Below the pieces are notes generated by a model, which saw only the letters and a list, made by a program, of their open reading frames with translations, searched no databases and was not told where the DNA came from. Below, one piece after another: positions 6,209-13,814 of a DNA stretch of 32,995 nt. The DNA comes from Phycisphaerales bacterium UBA1926 (GTDB lineage Bacteria; Planctomycetota; Phycisphaerae; Phycisphaerales; UBA1924), in contig DDFO01000027.1 in NCBI GenBank assembly GCA_002337215.1, positions 11,323 to 44,317 on the forward strand. The letters run 5' to 3'. The translations under genes and the position numbers were made by a program. Each line of letters starts with the position of its first letter. Within the stretch, counting starts at the first letter, position 1.

Positions 6209-6937
6209 TCACACCTGCCGGTGCAGCTCGCCGCCGAAATCCTCAAGCTGCCCGCTCCGCGACAGGATCGTGTCGATCATCTCGACATACTCGCCCGACG
6301 GCGCGGGGGGCGTCGCGCCCGTCAACTCCTCATACCGCTCGTCGGTCAACCCGAGAAACCGGCGCATCCCGTAGTCGTACACCGCGTCGTCCTGCTCCCG
6401 GCTCAGATCCAGCCGAAGCTCGTTGATGATCTTCGTCCCGAGCCCGATCCACTCATCGAACGTCTCTTTCGAGATGTTGCTCTGGATCCACGTCCCCAGA
6501 TCACCCCGGAACGGCGCCCGCGGCATCCGCGTGCCCGGCCGCTTCGTCCGCTGGCAGACGAACCCATCACCACCCCCGACCGCCGCCTTCTTCTCTTCAG
6601 CCGGCACCTCGGGCAACGCCCGCCCGAGTTCCCGCAGCAGATCCGCGATCCCGTTCTTGGGCATCAGATCACCCTGCTTCGCCGCGATCAGATACCCGTT
6701 CTCAAGCACCTCCGCCGCACGATCAGTCTCGCCCGCGTCCATAAGGCTCTTCCCCGCGAGCTGGTAGGCCTTGCTGAAGTTCTCGTTGATCCCGACGCAC
6801 TCGAGATACGCCTCAGCGGCCTCCGCGTGCTGACCGTTCTGCGCGTACGCACCGCCCAGCGAGAATCGCGCCATGTCGTTCCCCGGGTCCTGCTCGCACA
6901 ACGCCTTGAACTGCTCGATCCGCTTCGCCTGGTCCAT
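6209..6937 (-). CDS. TPR protein fused to a YggX-like Fe(II)-trafficking domain
   Basis: 242 residues. The N-terminus (about 5-95) is built of tetratricopeptide-like helices (DMARFSLGGAYAQNGQHAEA, AYQLAGKSLMDAGETDRAAE). Residues 125-200 match the YggX fold: a Cys in FVCQRTK, then RGDLGTWIQSNISKETFDEW, INELRLDLS and YGMRRFLGL, parallel to the FCTFL, GELGKRIYNEISKEAW, LINEKKLN and VNFLF segments of Escherichia coli YggX. YggX, about 90 residues alone, protects Fe-S clusters and limits labile iron. The start at 6937 is preferred over an upstream ATG at 6988 because AGGAG (6943-6947) precedes it by 5 nt. A role in iron homeostasis is inferred. Confidence 0.8.
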   Translation of the reverse strand: MDQAKRIEQFKALCEQDPGNDMARFSLGGAYAQNGQHAEAAEAYLECVGINENFSKAYQLAGKSLMDAGETDRAAEVLENGYLIAAKQGDLMPKNGIADLLRELGRALPEVPAEEKKAAVGGGDGFVCQRTKRPGTRMPRAPFRGDLGTWIQSNISKETFDEWIGLGTKIINELRLDLSREQDDAVYDYGMRRFLGLTDERYEELTGATPPAPSGEYVEMIDTILSRSGQLEDFGGELHRQV

Positions 6938-6959
6938 GTGGGCTCCTTGTCGCTCGTCA

Positions 6960-6965
6960 ACCCTA
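6960..6965 (-). promoter_or_regulatory. Candidate -10 (TAGGGT) for the TPR-YggX gene
   Basis: TAGGGT lies 22 nt before the ATG, leaving room for a short leader carrying AGGAG. This contrasts with the leaderless arrangement of other promoters in the window. Confidence 0.4.
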
Positions 6966-7115
6966 GACATGCTGCCAGTCCGAATCATGGAGGTCCCGCC
7001 ACCAGCGGGTGCCCCGGAAACACCGCGCCAGCGGTTTTTCCGGGATCAGGGCGAATCGAGCGTGGAGAAGGCCCTGGCGTCTCCACGGCAACCATCATCC
7101 AAGGTGTTGCGTCAC

Positions 7116-7121
7116 TATCCT
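7116..7121 (+). promoter_or_regulatory. -10-like TATCCT before pyrD
   Basis: TATCCT lies 7 nt before the ATG. The intervening CCTTCCG is pyrimidine-rich and cannot act as a Shine-Dalgarno, so the transcript is probably leaderless. Confidence 0.45.
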
Positions 7122-7128
7122 CCTTCCG

Positions 7129-8124
7129 ATGCCGCACAGTCCAGCCGACCCAATCCTCGCCACCGACCTCGCCGGCCTTCCCCTCCGCTCGCCCGTTGTC
7201 CTCGCCGCCGGCACCGCCGGCACCCTCGGCGAGATGGCCGAAATCCTCGATCTCTCCCAGGTCGGCGCTCTCGTCACCAAGTCCATCACCCCCGAACCCC
7301 GCGAAGGCAACGCCCCCTGGCGCGTCGCCCCCCTCAAGGCCGGCATGCTCAACGCCATCGGCCTCGCCAACCCCGGCATCGACGCCTTCATACGCGAATA
7401 CGCCCCCAAGGCCGGGTCCATCCCGACCACCGTCATCGGGTCCATCGCGGGTTTCAGCATCGACGACTACCGCCGCGTCGCCGCCGAGATGGACGCGATC
7501 GAGTCCATCCCCGCCGTCGAACTCAATGTCTCCTGCCCAAACGTCAAACACGGCGTCGAGATAGGAGCTGATCCCACCCTCCTCGCCGAACTCATCCGCG
7601 AGGTCCGCCCACTCCTGCCCAACACCCGCCTCATCGTCAAACTCCCCCCAGTGACGACCGGCACCCCCCACACGATCATCGACCTCGCCCGCGCCTGCAT
7701 CGATCCCGGCGAAGGTGCACAGCCCACAGGCCCCAACGCCCGCCCCGGCTGCGACGCCCTCAGCCTCTGCAACACCACCCCCGGCATGGCCATCGACGTG
7801 CGCACGCGCCGACCCAAGATCGGCAACGGCACCGGCGGCCTCTCGGGCCCCGCCGTCCACAACGCCATCGTCCGCCTCGTCCACCTCGTCCACACCCAGA
7901 TCGCCAAGGGCACGCAGACCCCGATCGTCGGCATCGGCGGCGTGATGGCTTGGGACGACGCGGCCGAACTCATCCTCGCCGGCGCCACCGCCATCGAAGT
8001 CGGCACCGCCCTGTTCGTCAGCCCCGCCGCACCCATCAAGATCGCCAAGGGCCTCAGGAAGTGGGGGACGAAGCAGGGCGTCACCAACCTCGGCCAACTC
8101 GTCGGCGCTGTTCAAATGGGTTGA
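7129..8124 (+). CDS. pyrD: Dihydroorotate dehydrogenase, class 1
   Basis: 331 residues. It oxidises dihydroorotate to orotate with FMN in pyrimidine synthesis. The TIM-barrel signatures are VLAAGTAGTLGE near the N-terminus, TKSITPEPREGN (50-61) with Lys51, GMLNAIGLANPG (72-83), the class 1 catalytic Cys136 in ELNVSCPNVKHG, an SLCNTTPG loop, GGLSGPAVH and the phosphate-binding GIGGVMAWDDAAELILAGAT. A cysteine base and the absence of a membrane N-terminus indicate a soluble class 1 enzyme. It is probably 1B-like, but no pyrK electron-transfer subunit is nearby. The ATG at 7129 fits the family start; a further upstream in-frame ATG would add a non-homologous arginine-rich extension. Confidence 0.95.
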   Translation: MPHSPADPILATDLAGLPLRSPVVLAAGTAGTLGEMAEILDLSQVGALVTKSITPEPREGNAPWRVAPLKAGMLNAIGLANPGIDAFIREYAPKAGSIPTTVIGSIAGFSIDDYRRVAAEMDAIESIPAVELNVSCPNVKHGVEIGADPTLLAELIREVRPLLPNTRLIVKLPPVTTGTPHTIIDLARACIDPGEGAQPTGPNARPGCDALSLCNTTPGMAIDVRTRRPKIGNGTGGLSGPAVHNAIVRLVHLVHTQIAKGTQTPIVGIGGVMAWDDAAELILAGATAIEVGTALFVSPAAPIKIAKGLRKWGTKQGVTNLGQLVGAVQMG

Positions 8125-8142
8125 TCGGGCGCGGGCGTATTC

Positions 8143-9858
8143 TCAGTGCCACCCACGCGCAATCGGCACCCGACGCCCCGGCCCGAACGCAACCCCCGTC
8201 ACCTTCAGCCCCGTCGCCATCTGACGCCGCTTGTACTCGTTCCGGTCGATCAGCCGGCAGATCCGCGCCACGTCGTCCGCGTCGAACCCCGTCTCCAAGA
8301 CGATCGTCCCCGCCGATTGCTTCCGCTCCACGTGCCGATCGACGATCTCATCGAGCACCTCGTAATCAGGCAGTGAATCCGAGTCCTTCTGATCCGGCGC
8401 CAGCTCCGCGCTGGGCGGCTTCGCGATCGTGTTCTCCGGGATCGGCGGCTTCCCGAACCCCAGCGATTTCCAGTGCTCGTTTATCCACCGCGAAAGGCTG
8501 AACACCCGCGTCTTCGGCACATCGCTCAGCACGGCCAACCCGCCGTTCATATCCCCGTACAGCGTGCAATACCCGACCGCCAACTCACTCTTGTTCCCCG
8601 TCGTCAGCACGATCGCACCAGTGCGGTTGCTCACCGCCATGATCATCGCCCCGCGCACCCGGCTCTGCAGGTTCTCCTCCGTCAGATCAGGCCGCGTCTC
8701 CCCAAGCGCCGGTTCTCCGATATCCCCGAACACCGCGTCCAGCACGCCCCCGATCCCATTGTGCCCCGGCCCGATCGGCGCCGACACCGTCTTGACGCCC
8801 AGACGCTCCCCCAGGTCCCGCGCGTCCGTGAGGCTGTGCCCGCTCGAGTAAGGCCCCGGCATCATCACACCGAGGATGTTCTCGGCACCCAGCGCCGCCG
8901 CACCGATCGCCGCCGTCAACGCGGAATCGATCCCCCCGCTCAGCCCGATGACCGCCTTCGTGAACCCCGTCTTCCGGCAATAGTCGCGCACGCCGAGCAC
9001 CAACGCGTCGAACAGCAGCCGATGCGGATCGGCTGTCAGCACCGGGTCATCGACATCCCCGAACCGCGTCGCATCGCTCTCCAGAACAAGCAGCTGCTCT
9101 CTGAACCCCCGTGCCGCCGCCAACAGAGAACCGTCCGGCCCGATCACGCACGCGTGTCCATCGAAAATCAGGTCATCATTCCCGCCGACCTGGTTGACGC
9201 TCGCCATCGTCAGCCTGTGCCGGGTCGCGTGCGCGCGCACGATCTCACGGTGCCGCGTGCCCTTTCCAAGAACGAATGGCGATGCCGACGGAACCACCAC
9301 CGTGCGCGCGCCGGCCTTCCCGAGCTCCTCGATCGGATCGGGCGCACCGGCGTACGCCGAGCCGAACCCCGCGTCCTTCGCCTGCCACAGATCCTCGCAG
9401 ATCGCCAGACCCACGCGCTCGCCGGCGACGTCGATCACGACCGCCCGATCCCCGGGCTCGAAGTACCGGTCCTCGTCAAACACGTCATACGTCGGCAGCA
9501 GCCGCTTGTCGTAGTAGGCGATCTGCTCGTTGTCGCGGTACACCACGAGGCTGTTGGCCAATGCCGAGCCCCCGCCGACCGCCCCCGTGCCCCGCTCGAG
9601 CCGGAGCGGCAGGCCCAGCACCACGGTGATCCCGCGCGTGCAGGTTGTGCCGATCCGTTTCGATTCCCGCTCGCACGCCTCGACGAATCCCTCGTGGTGC
9701 AGCAGGTCCCTGGGCGGGTAGCCGCACACGACGAGTTCGGGGAAGACCAGCAGGTCCACGCCCCGATTCTTCGCGTCCCCGATCGTGCGCTCGATCAGCG
9801 CCGCGTTCCCCGCGATATCCCCGACCGTCGGATTCACCTGTGCAAGTGCAAGTCGCAT
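8143..9858 (-). CDS. nadE: Glutamine-dependent NAD+ synthetase
   Basis: 571 residues, a two-domain NadE. The N-terminal nitrilase-type glutaminase has triad Glu41 (FPELVVCGYPP), Lys118 (YDKRLLPTYDVFDE) and Cys154 (AICEDLW), and releases ammonia. The C-terminal ATP-pyrophosphatase domain has the PP-loop SGGIDS (307-312), GVMMPGPYSS, and TTGNKSELAVGYCTLYGDMNGG-type adenylation and ammonia-tunnel segments. It converts nicotinic acid adenine dinucleotide to NAD+. It is convergent with pyrD (18-bp gap) and has a TACCAT -10-like element 8 nt upstream without a Shine-Dalgarno. Confidence 0.97.
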   Translation of the reverse strand: MRLALAQVNPTVGDIAGNAALIERTIGDAKNRGVDLLVFPELVVCGYPPRDLLHHEGFVEACERESKRIGTTCTRGITVVLGLPLRLERGTGAVGGGSALANSLVVYRDNEQIAYYDKRLLPTYDVFDEDRYFEPGDRAVVIDVAGERVGLAICEDLWQAKDAGFGSAYAGAPDPIEELGKAGARTVVVPSASPFVLGKGTRHREIVRAHATRHRLTMASVNQVGGNDDLIFDGHACVIGPDGSLLAAARGFREQLLVLESDATRFGDVDDPVLTADPHRLLFDALVLGVRDYCRKTGFTKAVIGLSGGIDSALTAAIGAAALGAENILGVMMPGPYSSGHSLTDARDLGERLGVKTVSAPIGPGHNGIGGVLDAVFGDIGEPALGETRPDLTEENLQSRVRGAMIMAVSNRTGAIVLTTGNKSELAVGYCTLYGDMNGGLAVLSDVPKTRVFSLSRWINEHWKSLGFGKPPIPENTIAKPPSAELAPDQKDSDSLPDYEVLDEIVDRHVERKQSAGTIVLETGFDADDVARICRLIDRNEYKRRQMATGLKVTGVAFGPGRRVPIARGWH

Positions 9859-9866
9859 GAGCCGGC

Positions 9867-9872
9867 ATGGTA
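9867..9872 (-). promoter_or_regulatory. -10-like TACCAT before nadE
   Basis: TACCAT lies 8 nt before the ATG, with no purine-rich ribosome-binding site between, consistent with a leaderless mRNA. Confidence 0.4.
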
Positions 9873-9915
9873 GATCGCCCGCGTCGCGGGCACGCCCCGC
9901 CGAACCCCGACCCTC

Positions 9916-10953
9916 TCAGAGCTCCGCCGCGGCCTTCACCCCGCGCACGAGCCGGTCCGGCCTGATCCACACCCCGCCGAGCACGCCCCCGAATAGGTAC
10001 GCCAGCGATTCCGAGGCCGTCACGATCAGGATCACCACCGCGAGCGATTCGCCCGCGTCGCCGAACCCCAGCAACCCCGCGACCCCGATCGATCCGGCCT
10101 CCCGCGTCCCGAGCATCCCGAAGGGGCTCAGCATCCCGATCATGAAATACGTGCTCGCGAACAGCACCGCCTGCTCCCACCCGAGCTCGACGTCGAGGAT
10201 CCACGCCGCCGCCAGAAACCGGAGCGTCAGCACGCCGATGTCGAGCAGGCGGAGCCCCGTCGCTCCGATGCTCGCCCAGGGGTGCGCGAGCATCCCGAAA
10301 ACGCCGTGCATCTTGCCGAACGACTCCGTGCGCAGAAACCGGTTCACGGGGCCGATCTTCAGCGGGTCTGTGATCGCATGAATTCGTTGGAGGCCACGTT
10401 CGTGCGCGAGCAGCCCCGCGGCAACCAGCAGGATCCCGAGACAGAGGCCCACCCCGCCCAGCGACCCGACCCACCACCAGACGTCCACACCTTTGCGCCA
10501 CAGGCTCGCCGCGGAAACGGGCCCCATCGCGACGAAGATCAGCGCGCCGACCGCCCCGAACCACGCCGCGATAGTCAGCAGCGGCACGCCGTCGCGCCGG
10601 TTGTGAAGCGCGACCCGCGCAACGAGGCTGAGCTTGAATGGGAGGTATGCGAGCATCGTCGTGAACGCGTTGGTCGCGACCATGTCAGAGACGGGGGTCT
10701 TCTTCTCAGGGCGCAGCACGACCCAGAAGATCAGGCCGTTGATCACGAGCGTCGCCAGCGAGCAGCCGAAGAGCAGCGCGACCACACCCGGGTCGGCGTC
10801 CCCGAGATTTGAGAGCGGCTCGCGGTTCTCGGGTTTCAGCGCCTCGCGAGCCGTCCACGCCAGAAGCCCCAGCCCGATCGCGAACCCGGCCAACTGGACC
10901 GCGATCTTCCCGGCCGACCGGCGTACCTCATTCGTATCGGATTCGGCGTTCAC
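9916..10953 (-). CDS. Flippase-like / lysylphosphatidylglycerol synthase TM-region family membrane protein
   Basis: 345 residues with about eight hydrophobic segments (roughly 15-33, 56-78, 124-146, 160-185, 225-250, 258-275, 280-300, 303-325). The late segment SPFGMLGTREAGSIG resembles the conserved P-x-G-x-G-xREA loop of the UPF0104 / MprF N-terminal flippase family. It probably transports or presents a lipid-linked substrate in the inner membrane. Its ATG overlaps the stop of the upstream glycosyltransferase gene (4-nt ATGA), so the two are translationally coupled and likely act on the same glycolipid. The substrate is unknown. Confidence 0.7.
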   Translation of the reverse strand: MNAESDTNEVRRSAGKIAVQLAGFAIGLGLLAWTAREALKPENREPLSNLGDADPGVVALLFGCSLATLVINGLIFWVVLRPEKKTPVSDMVATNAFTTMLAYLPFKLSLVARVALHNRRDGVPLLTIAAWFGAVGALIFVAMGPVSAASLWRKGVDVWWWVGSLGGVGLCLGILLVAAGLLAHERGLQRIHAITDPLKIGPVNRFLRTESFGKMHGVFGMLAHPWASIGATGLRLLDIGVLTLRFLAAAWILDVELGWEQAVLFASTYFMIGMLSPFGMLGTREAGSIGVAGLLGFGDAGESLAVVILIVTASESLAYLFGGVLGGVWIRPDRLVRGVKAAAEL

Positions 10954-13079
10954 GGCGTCTCCTGCGATGGCACACGGTACAGCCGAACGCCGATCTCCGG
11001 CCAGGCTCGGACGGGTCGCAGTGTGCGCACGATCTTGTCCAGAGACTCACCGGTCAATTCCTCGTGTAGATAGCCGCTGTTGCGCAGCCGCGCGAGTTCG
11101 GCATCGTTGATGAGCACGAAGACGGGCCGGTGCGCCGCAAGATCGAGAATCGGCGGGCGGTCCCACACCGTCGCGTACACGGTCCGCCGTCGTATATACA
11201 GCGGAGTCGCGTCGCCGACGAGCAGCACCGTCGCATCGCTCGGCGTCTCATGATTGATGTATGCGATCGGCGAGACGCGCCCCAGGTCGATGCTGTACGG
11301 CTCGCCCATGAACACCGCGGGCGGTGCACCCAGCGCCCGGTTCGGCTCGCCACCCGCCTGCTCGGAATAGACCGCCCAGAGCGCACCCGACTGGAGCAGG
11401 CACAGCATCACGCCGACGCCGATCACCACGAAACTCGAGCGCACGCCACGGGTCGCAATGCCAAGCCCCGACCCGATGCTCGGCCCGAGCACGAGCAGGC
11501 AGGGCACCAGGAATCGGCTCTGCAGATGCGTGAACGCGAGCCACGCGACGAGCTGCGCGCTCATGCACATCCCGAGCCCGACGCCGATCGCCCGGCTCCG
11601 GCGTGCGGCGATCAACGCGATTATGCCCGCTACGCCCGCTGGGAACGCGAGCAGCCATTGCGTGTTCGAGGTCCCCCGGTACCGCGCGACGCCGTTGGCG
11701 CCTTGGGCGACCGTCGGATCGGCGAATACCAGCAGGCGGAGCCGATCGACAATTGAGCCATCGAACGCGTGCGCCGCCGCGAACCGCCCGGCTTGCTCGG
11801 CCGTCCAATGCCCGCTCCCGAACACCCCGGTCGCGAGGGGAAACACCGGGTTGCCGGTCATCAGTCCGTTGCGTGCGAGCCAGACCGCGAGCACGACCGC
11901 GCCCGCCAGTGAGCCGGCGGCGATCATCGCGGGCCAGTGCCGGAGCCGACCGAACCGCAGGAGCAGGACCCCGGCTGGTGCGCCAACAAAGAGCAGCGCC
12001 GTCGGCTTCACCAGGCAGGCAGCCGCGACCAGCCCGCCCACGACCGCGGCGCGCAGAGCCGCCGCGTGCGAGCGATCCGATCCCCGCCGGCAGGCGATCA
12101 GCATCGAGCCCGCGCCGATCAGCACGACGCCCATCTCGTTGTACGCAAGGGAGCCCACGACGATCGTCCAGGGGGTGCAGAGCGTCACACCGCCCGCGAA
12201 CGCACCCGCGATCGAGACGCCTCGGCGATCCACGCCACCCGCGATCGCGAGCCGCCGCGTGAGCACCGAGACCGCCCCGGCGGCGAGAATCGTGATCCCC
12301 GCGTGCAGGGTGTGCGCCGCCGCCAGTCCCGCCCCGCCGCCCGCCAGCGGATCGCCGGAGGAGGCGCCCCGGAGGAGCAGGACCGCCGCGTACCCCTGCT
12401 CGATCGCGCCGGGTAGGAATGAGTACACGTTGTGTTCGACCGGGCTGGTGTGCCCCAGTTCCACCCACTCCTTGGGGAGTTGGAGGTGATAACTCAGCAC
12501 GTCGTAGCCGGCGTATTCGCTCGCCCAGAGCACGCCGGGCGGGCTCGCCGCCGCGACAAGGAGCACGGCGATCCCCGGGAGCCCGACCCAGAGCCAGCCG
12601 GGGGGCGGACCGAGTGCGCGTCGGCGTGCCGCCGGGGGCTGTCGAACGAGATGAGCAACGTCGGCGATCAGTACCGAGAGTCCGAGTGCCACGAGCACCC
12701 AGACCAAGGCCGGGGAGAACAGCCCCGCCGTGCCCAACGTCACAATGACGAAAAGCATCATCGCGACGCCGACCGCCGGGGAGACGCTTCGGAGATCGGA
12801 ATACAGCCCAGGACAAAGCCCTCGGCTGAGTACAGCGCCGCGCCAGATACCCCTCCCGAAACCGATCGCAGCGAGCAGGAGAAGCACCGCAGGCCACCCG
12901 GCTTGCACGTGCGTGTCGATGGTGAGCAGCAACGCGGTCAGCGGGTCGAGCGTCCCGCCAATGGAGCCGGCCGAGGCTGTGAGGGCGGCGCAGGCGATTG
13001 CCCAGACAGGCCAGGCGAGCGACGGGCGCACGAACACGTCGGTCCAACGGAAAGGTTTCTTGTGGGCCCCGCTCGGCAT
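10950..13079 (-). CDS. Multi-pass membrane glycosyltransferase, GT-C fold (GT39/ArnT-like)
   Basis: 709 residues with about 12 hydrophobic segments. After a transmembrane segment ending near 185, the first external loop carries EYAGYDVLSYHLQLPKEW (188-205) and NVYSFLPGAIEQGY (217-230). Such an acidic loop motif followed by an amphipathic segment is characteristic of GT-C transferases using polyprenyl-phosphate sugars. The C-terminal 150 residues are soluble (VLLVGDATPLYIRRRTVYAT, PVFVLINDAELARLRNSG). It likely adds a sugar to a lipid or protein on the outer face of the cytoplasmic membrane. It is first gene of an operon with the flippase-like protein and divergent from the Fur-family gene across 51 bp. 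Confidence 0.75.
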   Translation of the reverse strand: MPSGAHKKPFRWTDVFVRPSLAWPVWAIACAALTASAGSIGGTLDPLTALLLTIDTHVQAGWPAVLLLLAAIGFGRGIWRGAVLSRGLCPGLYSDLRSVSPAVGVAMMLFVIVTLGTAGLFSPALVWVLVALGLSVLIADVAHLVRQPPAARRRALGPPPGWLWVGLPGIAVLLVAAASPPGVLWASEYAGYDVLSYHLQLPKEWVELGHTSPVEHNVYSFLPGAIEQGYAAVLLLRGASSGDPLAGGGAGLAAAHTLHAGITILAAGAVSVLTRRLAIAGGVDRRGVSIAGAFAGGVTLCTPWTIVVGSLAYNEMGVVLIGAGSMLIACRRGSDRSHAAALRAAVVGGLVAAACLVKPTALLFVGAPAGVLLLRFGRLRHWPAMIAAGSLAGAVVLAVWLARNGLMTGNPVFPLATGVFGSGHWTAEQAGRFAAAHAFDGSIVDRLRLLVFADPTVAQGANGVARYRGTSNTQWLLAFPAGVAGIIALIAARRSRAIGVGLGMCMSAQLVAWLAFTHLQSRFLVPCLLVLGPSIGSGLGIATRGVRSSFVVIGVGVMLCLLQSGALWAVYSEQAGGEPNRALGAPPAVFMGEPYSIDLGRVSPIAYINHETPSDATVLLVGDATPLYIRRRTVYATVWDRPPILDLAAHRPVFVLINDAELARLRNSGYLHEELTGESLDKIVRTLRPVRAWPEIGVRLYRVPSQETP

Positions 13080-13086
13080 CGCGGGC

Positions 13087-13092
13087 AGTCTA
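13087..13092 (-). promoter_or_regulatory. -10-like TAGACT before the glycosyltransferase
   Basis: TAGACT lies 7 nt before the ATG on the minus strand, with no Shine-Dalgarno, consistent with a leaderless transcript diverging from the Fur-family gene. Confidence 0.4.
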
Positions 13093-13103
13093 CGGCCGGC
13101 GGG

Positions 13104-13130
13104 GCCCGATCAGCGTCCGTATGATCGGGC
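13104..13130. promoter_or_regulatory. 27-bp inverted repeat over the fur-family promoter (candidate operator)
   Basis: GCCCGATCA (13104-13112) and TGATCGGGC (13122-13130) are perfect 9-bp inverted arms separated by 9 bp. The right arm overlaps the -10-like TATGAT and ends at the ATG. Two-fold symmetry of this size suits a dimeric winged-helix repressor, so autoregulation is likely. Control of the divergent glycosyltransferase, whose -10 is only 11 bp away, is also possible. Confidence 0.55.
13120..13125 (+). promoter_or_regulatory. -10 element TATGAT before the Fur-family gene
   Basis: TATGAT matches TATAAT at 5 of 6 positions and lies 5 nt before the ATG, predicting a leaderless mRNA. It is embedded in the right arm of the inverted repeat. 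Confidence 0.5.
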
Positions 13131-13604
13131 ATGCGTCTGGATCCGATCCCACAGAACACCTCGGACGAGGAGACTCTCGGCGAGATCCTCCCCCCCTTGT
13201 GCGCCGTTTTTCGCCAGCACCTGCGCAAGGGCGGGCTGAAGTACACCCCGGAGCGGGCGCAGATCCTCGACACGATCATCCACGTGGACGGGCTCTTCGA
13301 GGCCGACTCGCTGGTCGAGCGATTCCGGACCGAACGCTCGGGTGTGAGCAAGGCGACCATCTACCGGACGCTCAAGCTGCTTGAGGAGGCGGGGATCATC
13401 CAGCGTGTCCCCATCGAGCGGGAGCAGATCCATTACCAGCTTGTCTACGGAAACAAGGCGAACACCCTGATCGTGGACGTCGGGTCGGGGGAGGTCGAGG
13501 CGATCGAGGTCCCCGAACTGATCGCCCTGCGGGACCGCCTGTGCGCCGAACGCGGGGTCGTCGCGGACGGCTACCGGCTGCAGGTCTTTGTCCGCCGGGG
13601 GTGA
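13131..13604 (+). CDS. Fur-family winged-helix regulator lacking the canonical metal ligands
   Basis: 157 residues. The winged-helix domain (about 30-95) has KYTPERAQILDTI and the recognition helix in GVSKATIYRTLKLLEEAGII (71-90), both typical of Fur/Zur/PerR. The dimerisation half is present (HYQLVYGN... to LQVFVRRG). However, the usual HxHxxCxxC metal and structural-zinc segment is replaced by NKANTLIVDVGSG (108-120), and the C-terminal CxxC is absent. Only three His and two Cys occur in the protein. The fold is therefore Fur-like, but metal sensing by the normal sites is unlikely. It may have become metal-independent or sense another signal. Neighbouring folE2 is a common member of Zur regulons elsewhere. 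Confidence 0.85.
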   Translation: MRLDPIPQNTSDEETLGEILPPLCAVFRQHLRKGGLKYTPERAQILDTIIHVDGLFEADSLVERFRTERSGVSKATIYRTLKLLEEAGIIQRVPIEREQIHYQLVYGNKANTLIVDVGSGEVEAIEVPELIALRDRLCAERGVVADGYRLQVFVRRG

Positions 13605-13696
13605 AAAACAGCCGAGAATCGCAGGTGCCCGGTGATTCCGCTGTCTTCTGGGCTGCGGGGCCGAATCGGGGAACACGGCGGCGTCGAAACGGGTTC

Positions 13697-13702
13697 TAGC
13701 AT
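13697..13702 (+). promoter_or_regulatory. Candidate -10 (TAGCAT) for folE2
   Basis: TAGCAT matches 4 of 6 positions of TATAAT and lies in the 210-bp gap after the Fur-family gene. The resulting leader would contain an inverted repeat, CGTTGAGG (13733-13740) and CCTCAACG (13756-13763), able to form an 8-bp stem. No known riboswitch is recognised. Confidence 0.3.
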
Positions 13703-13800
13703 TGCCTCCTCGGAACCGGATCGGAGACCGGTCGTTGAGGGATGCCGACGCGGCGCCTCAACGCCGTGCCACCACGATCGCGGGCTTGAAATGCCCAACC

Positions 13801-13806
13801 GGAAGG
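13801..13806 (+). promoter_or_regulatory. Shine-Dalgarno GGAAGG supporting a TTG start of folE2
   Basis: GGAAGG is 8 nt before an in-frame TTG at 13815. The ATG candidates at 13791, 13845 and 13884 have no comparable site, so TTG is the best-supported initiation codon. Confidence 0.5.
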
Positions 13807-13814
13807 CCAATCCA

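Noticed and set aside
8480..8488. TTATCCACC, 8 of 9 matches to a DnaA box
   Set aside because: A single copy within nadE coding sequence; no cluster, so it is not evidence for an origin.
13733..13763. Inverted repeat in the folE2 leader considered as a riboswitch
   Set aside because: Only one 8-bp stem is evident and no consensus of preQ1 or tetrahydrofolate riboswitches could be seen; kept only as a note on the leader.
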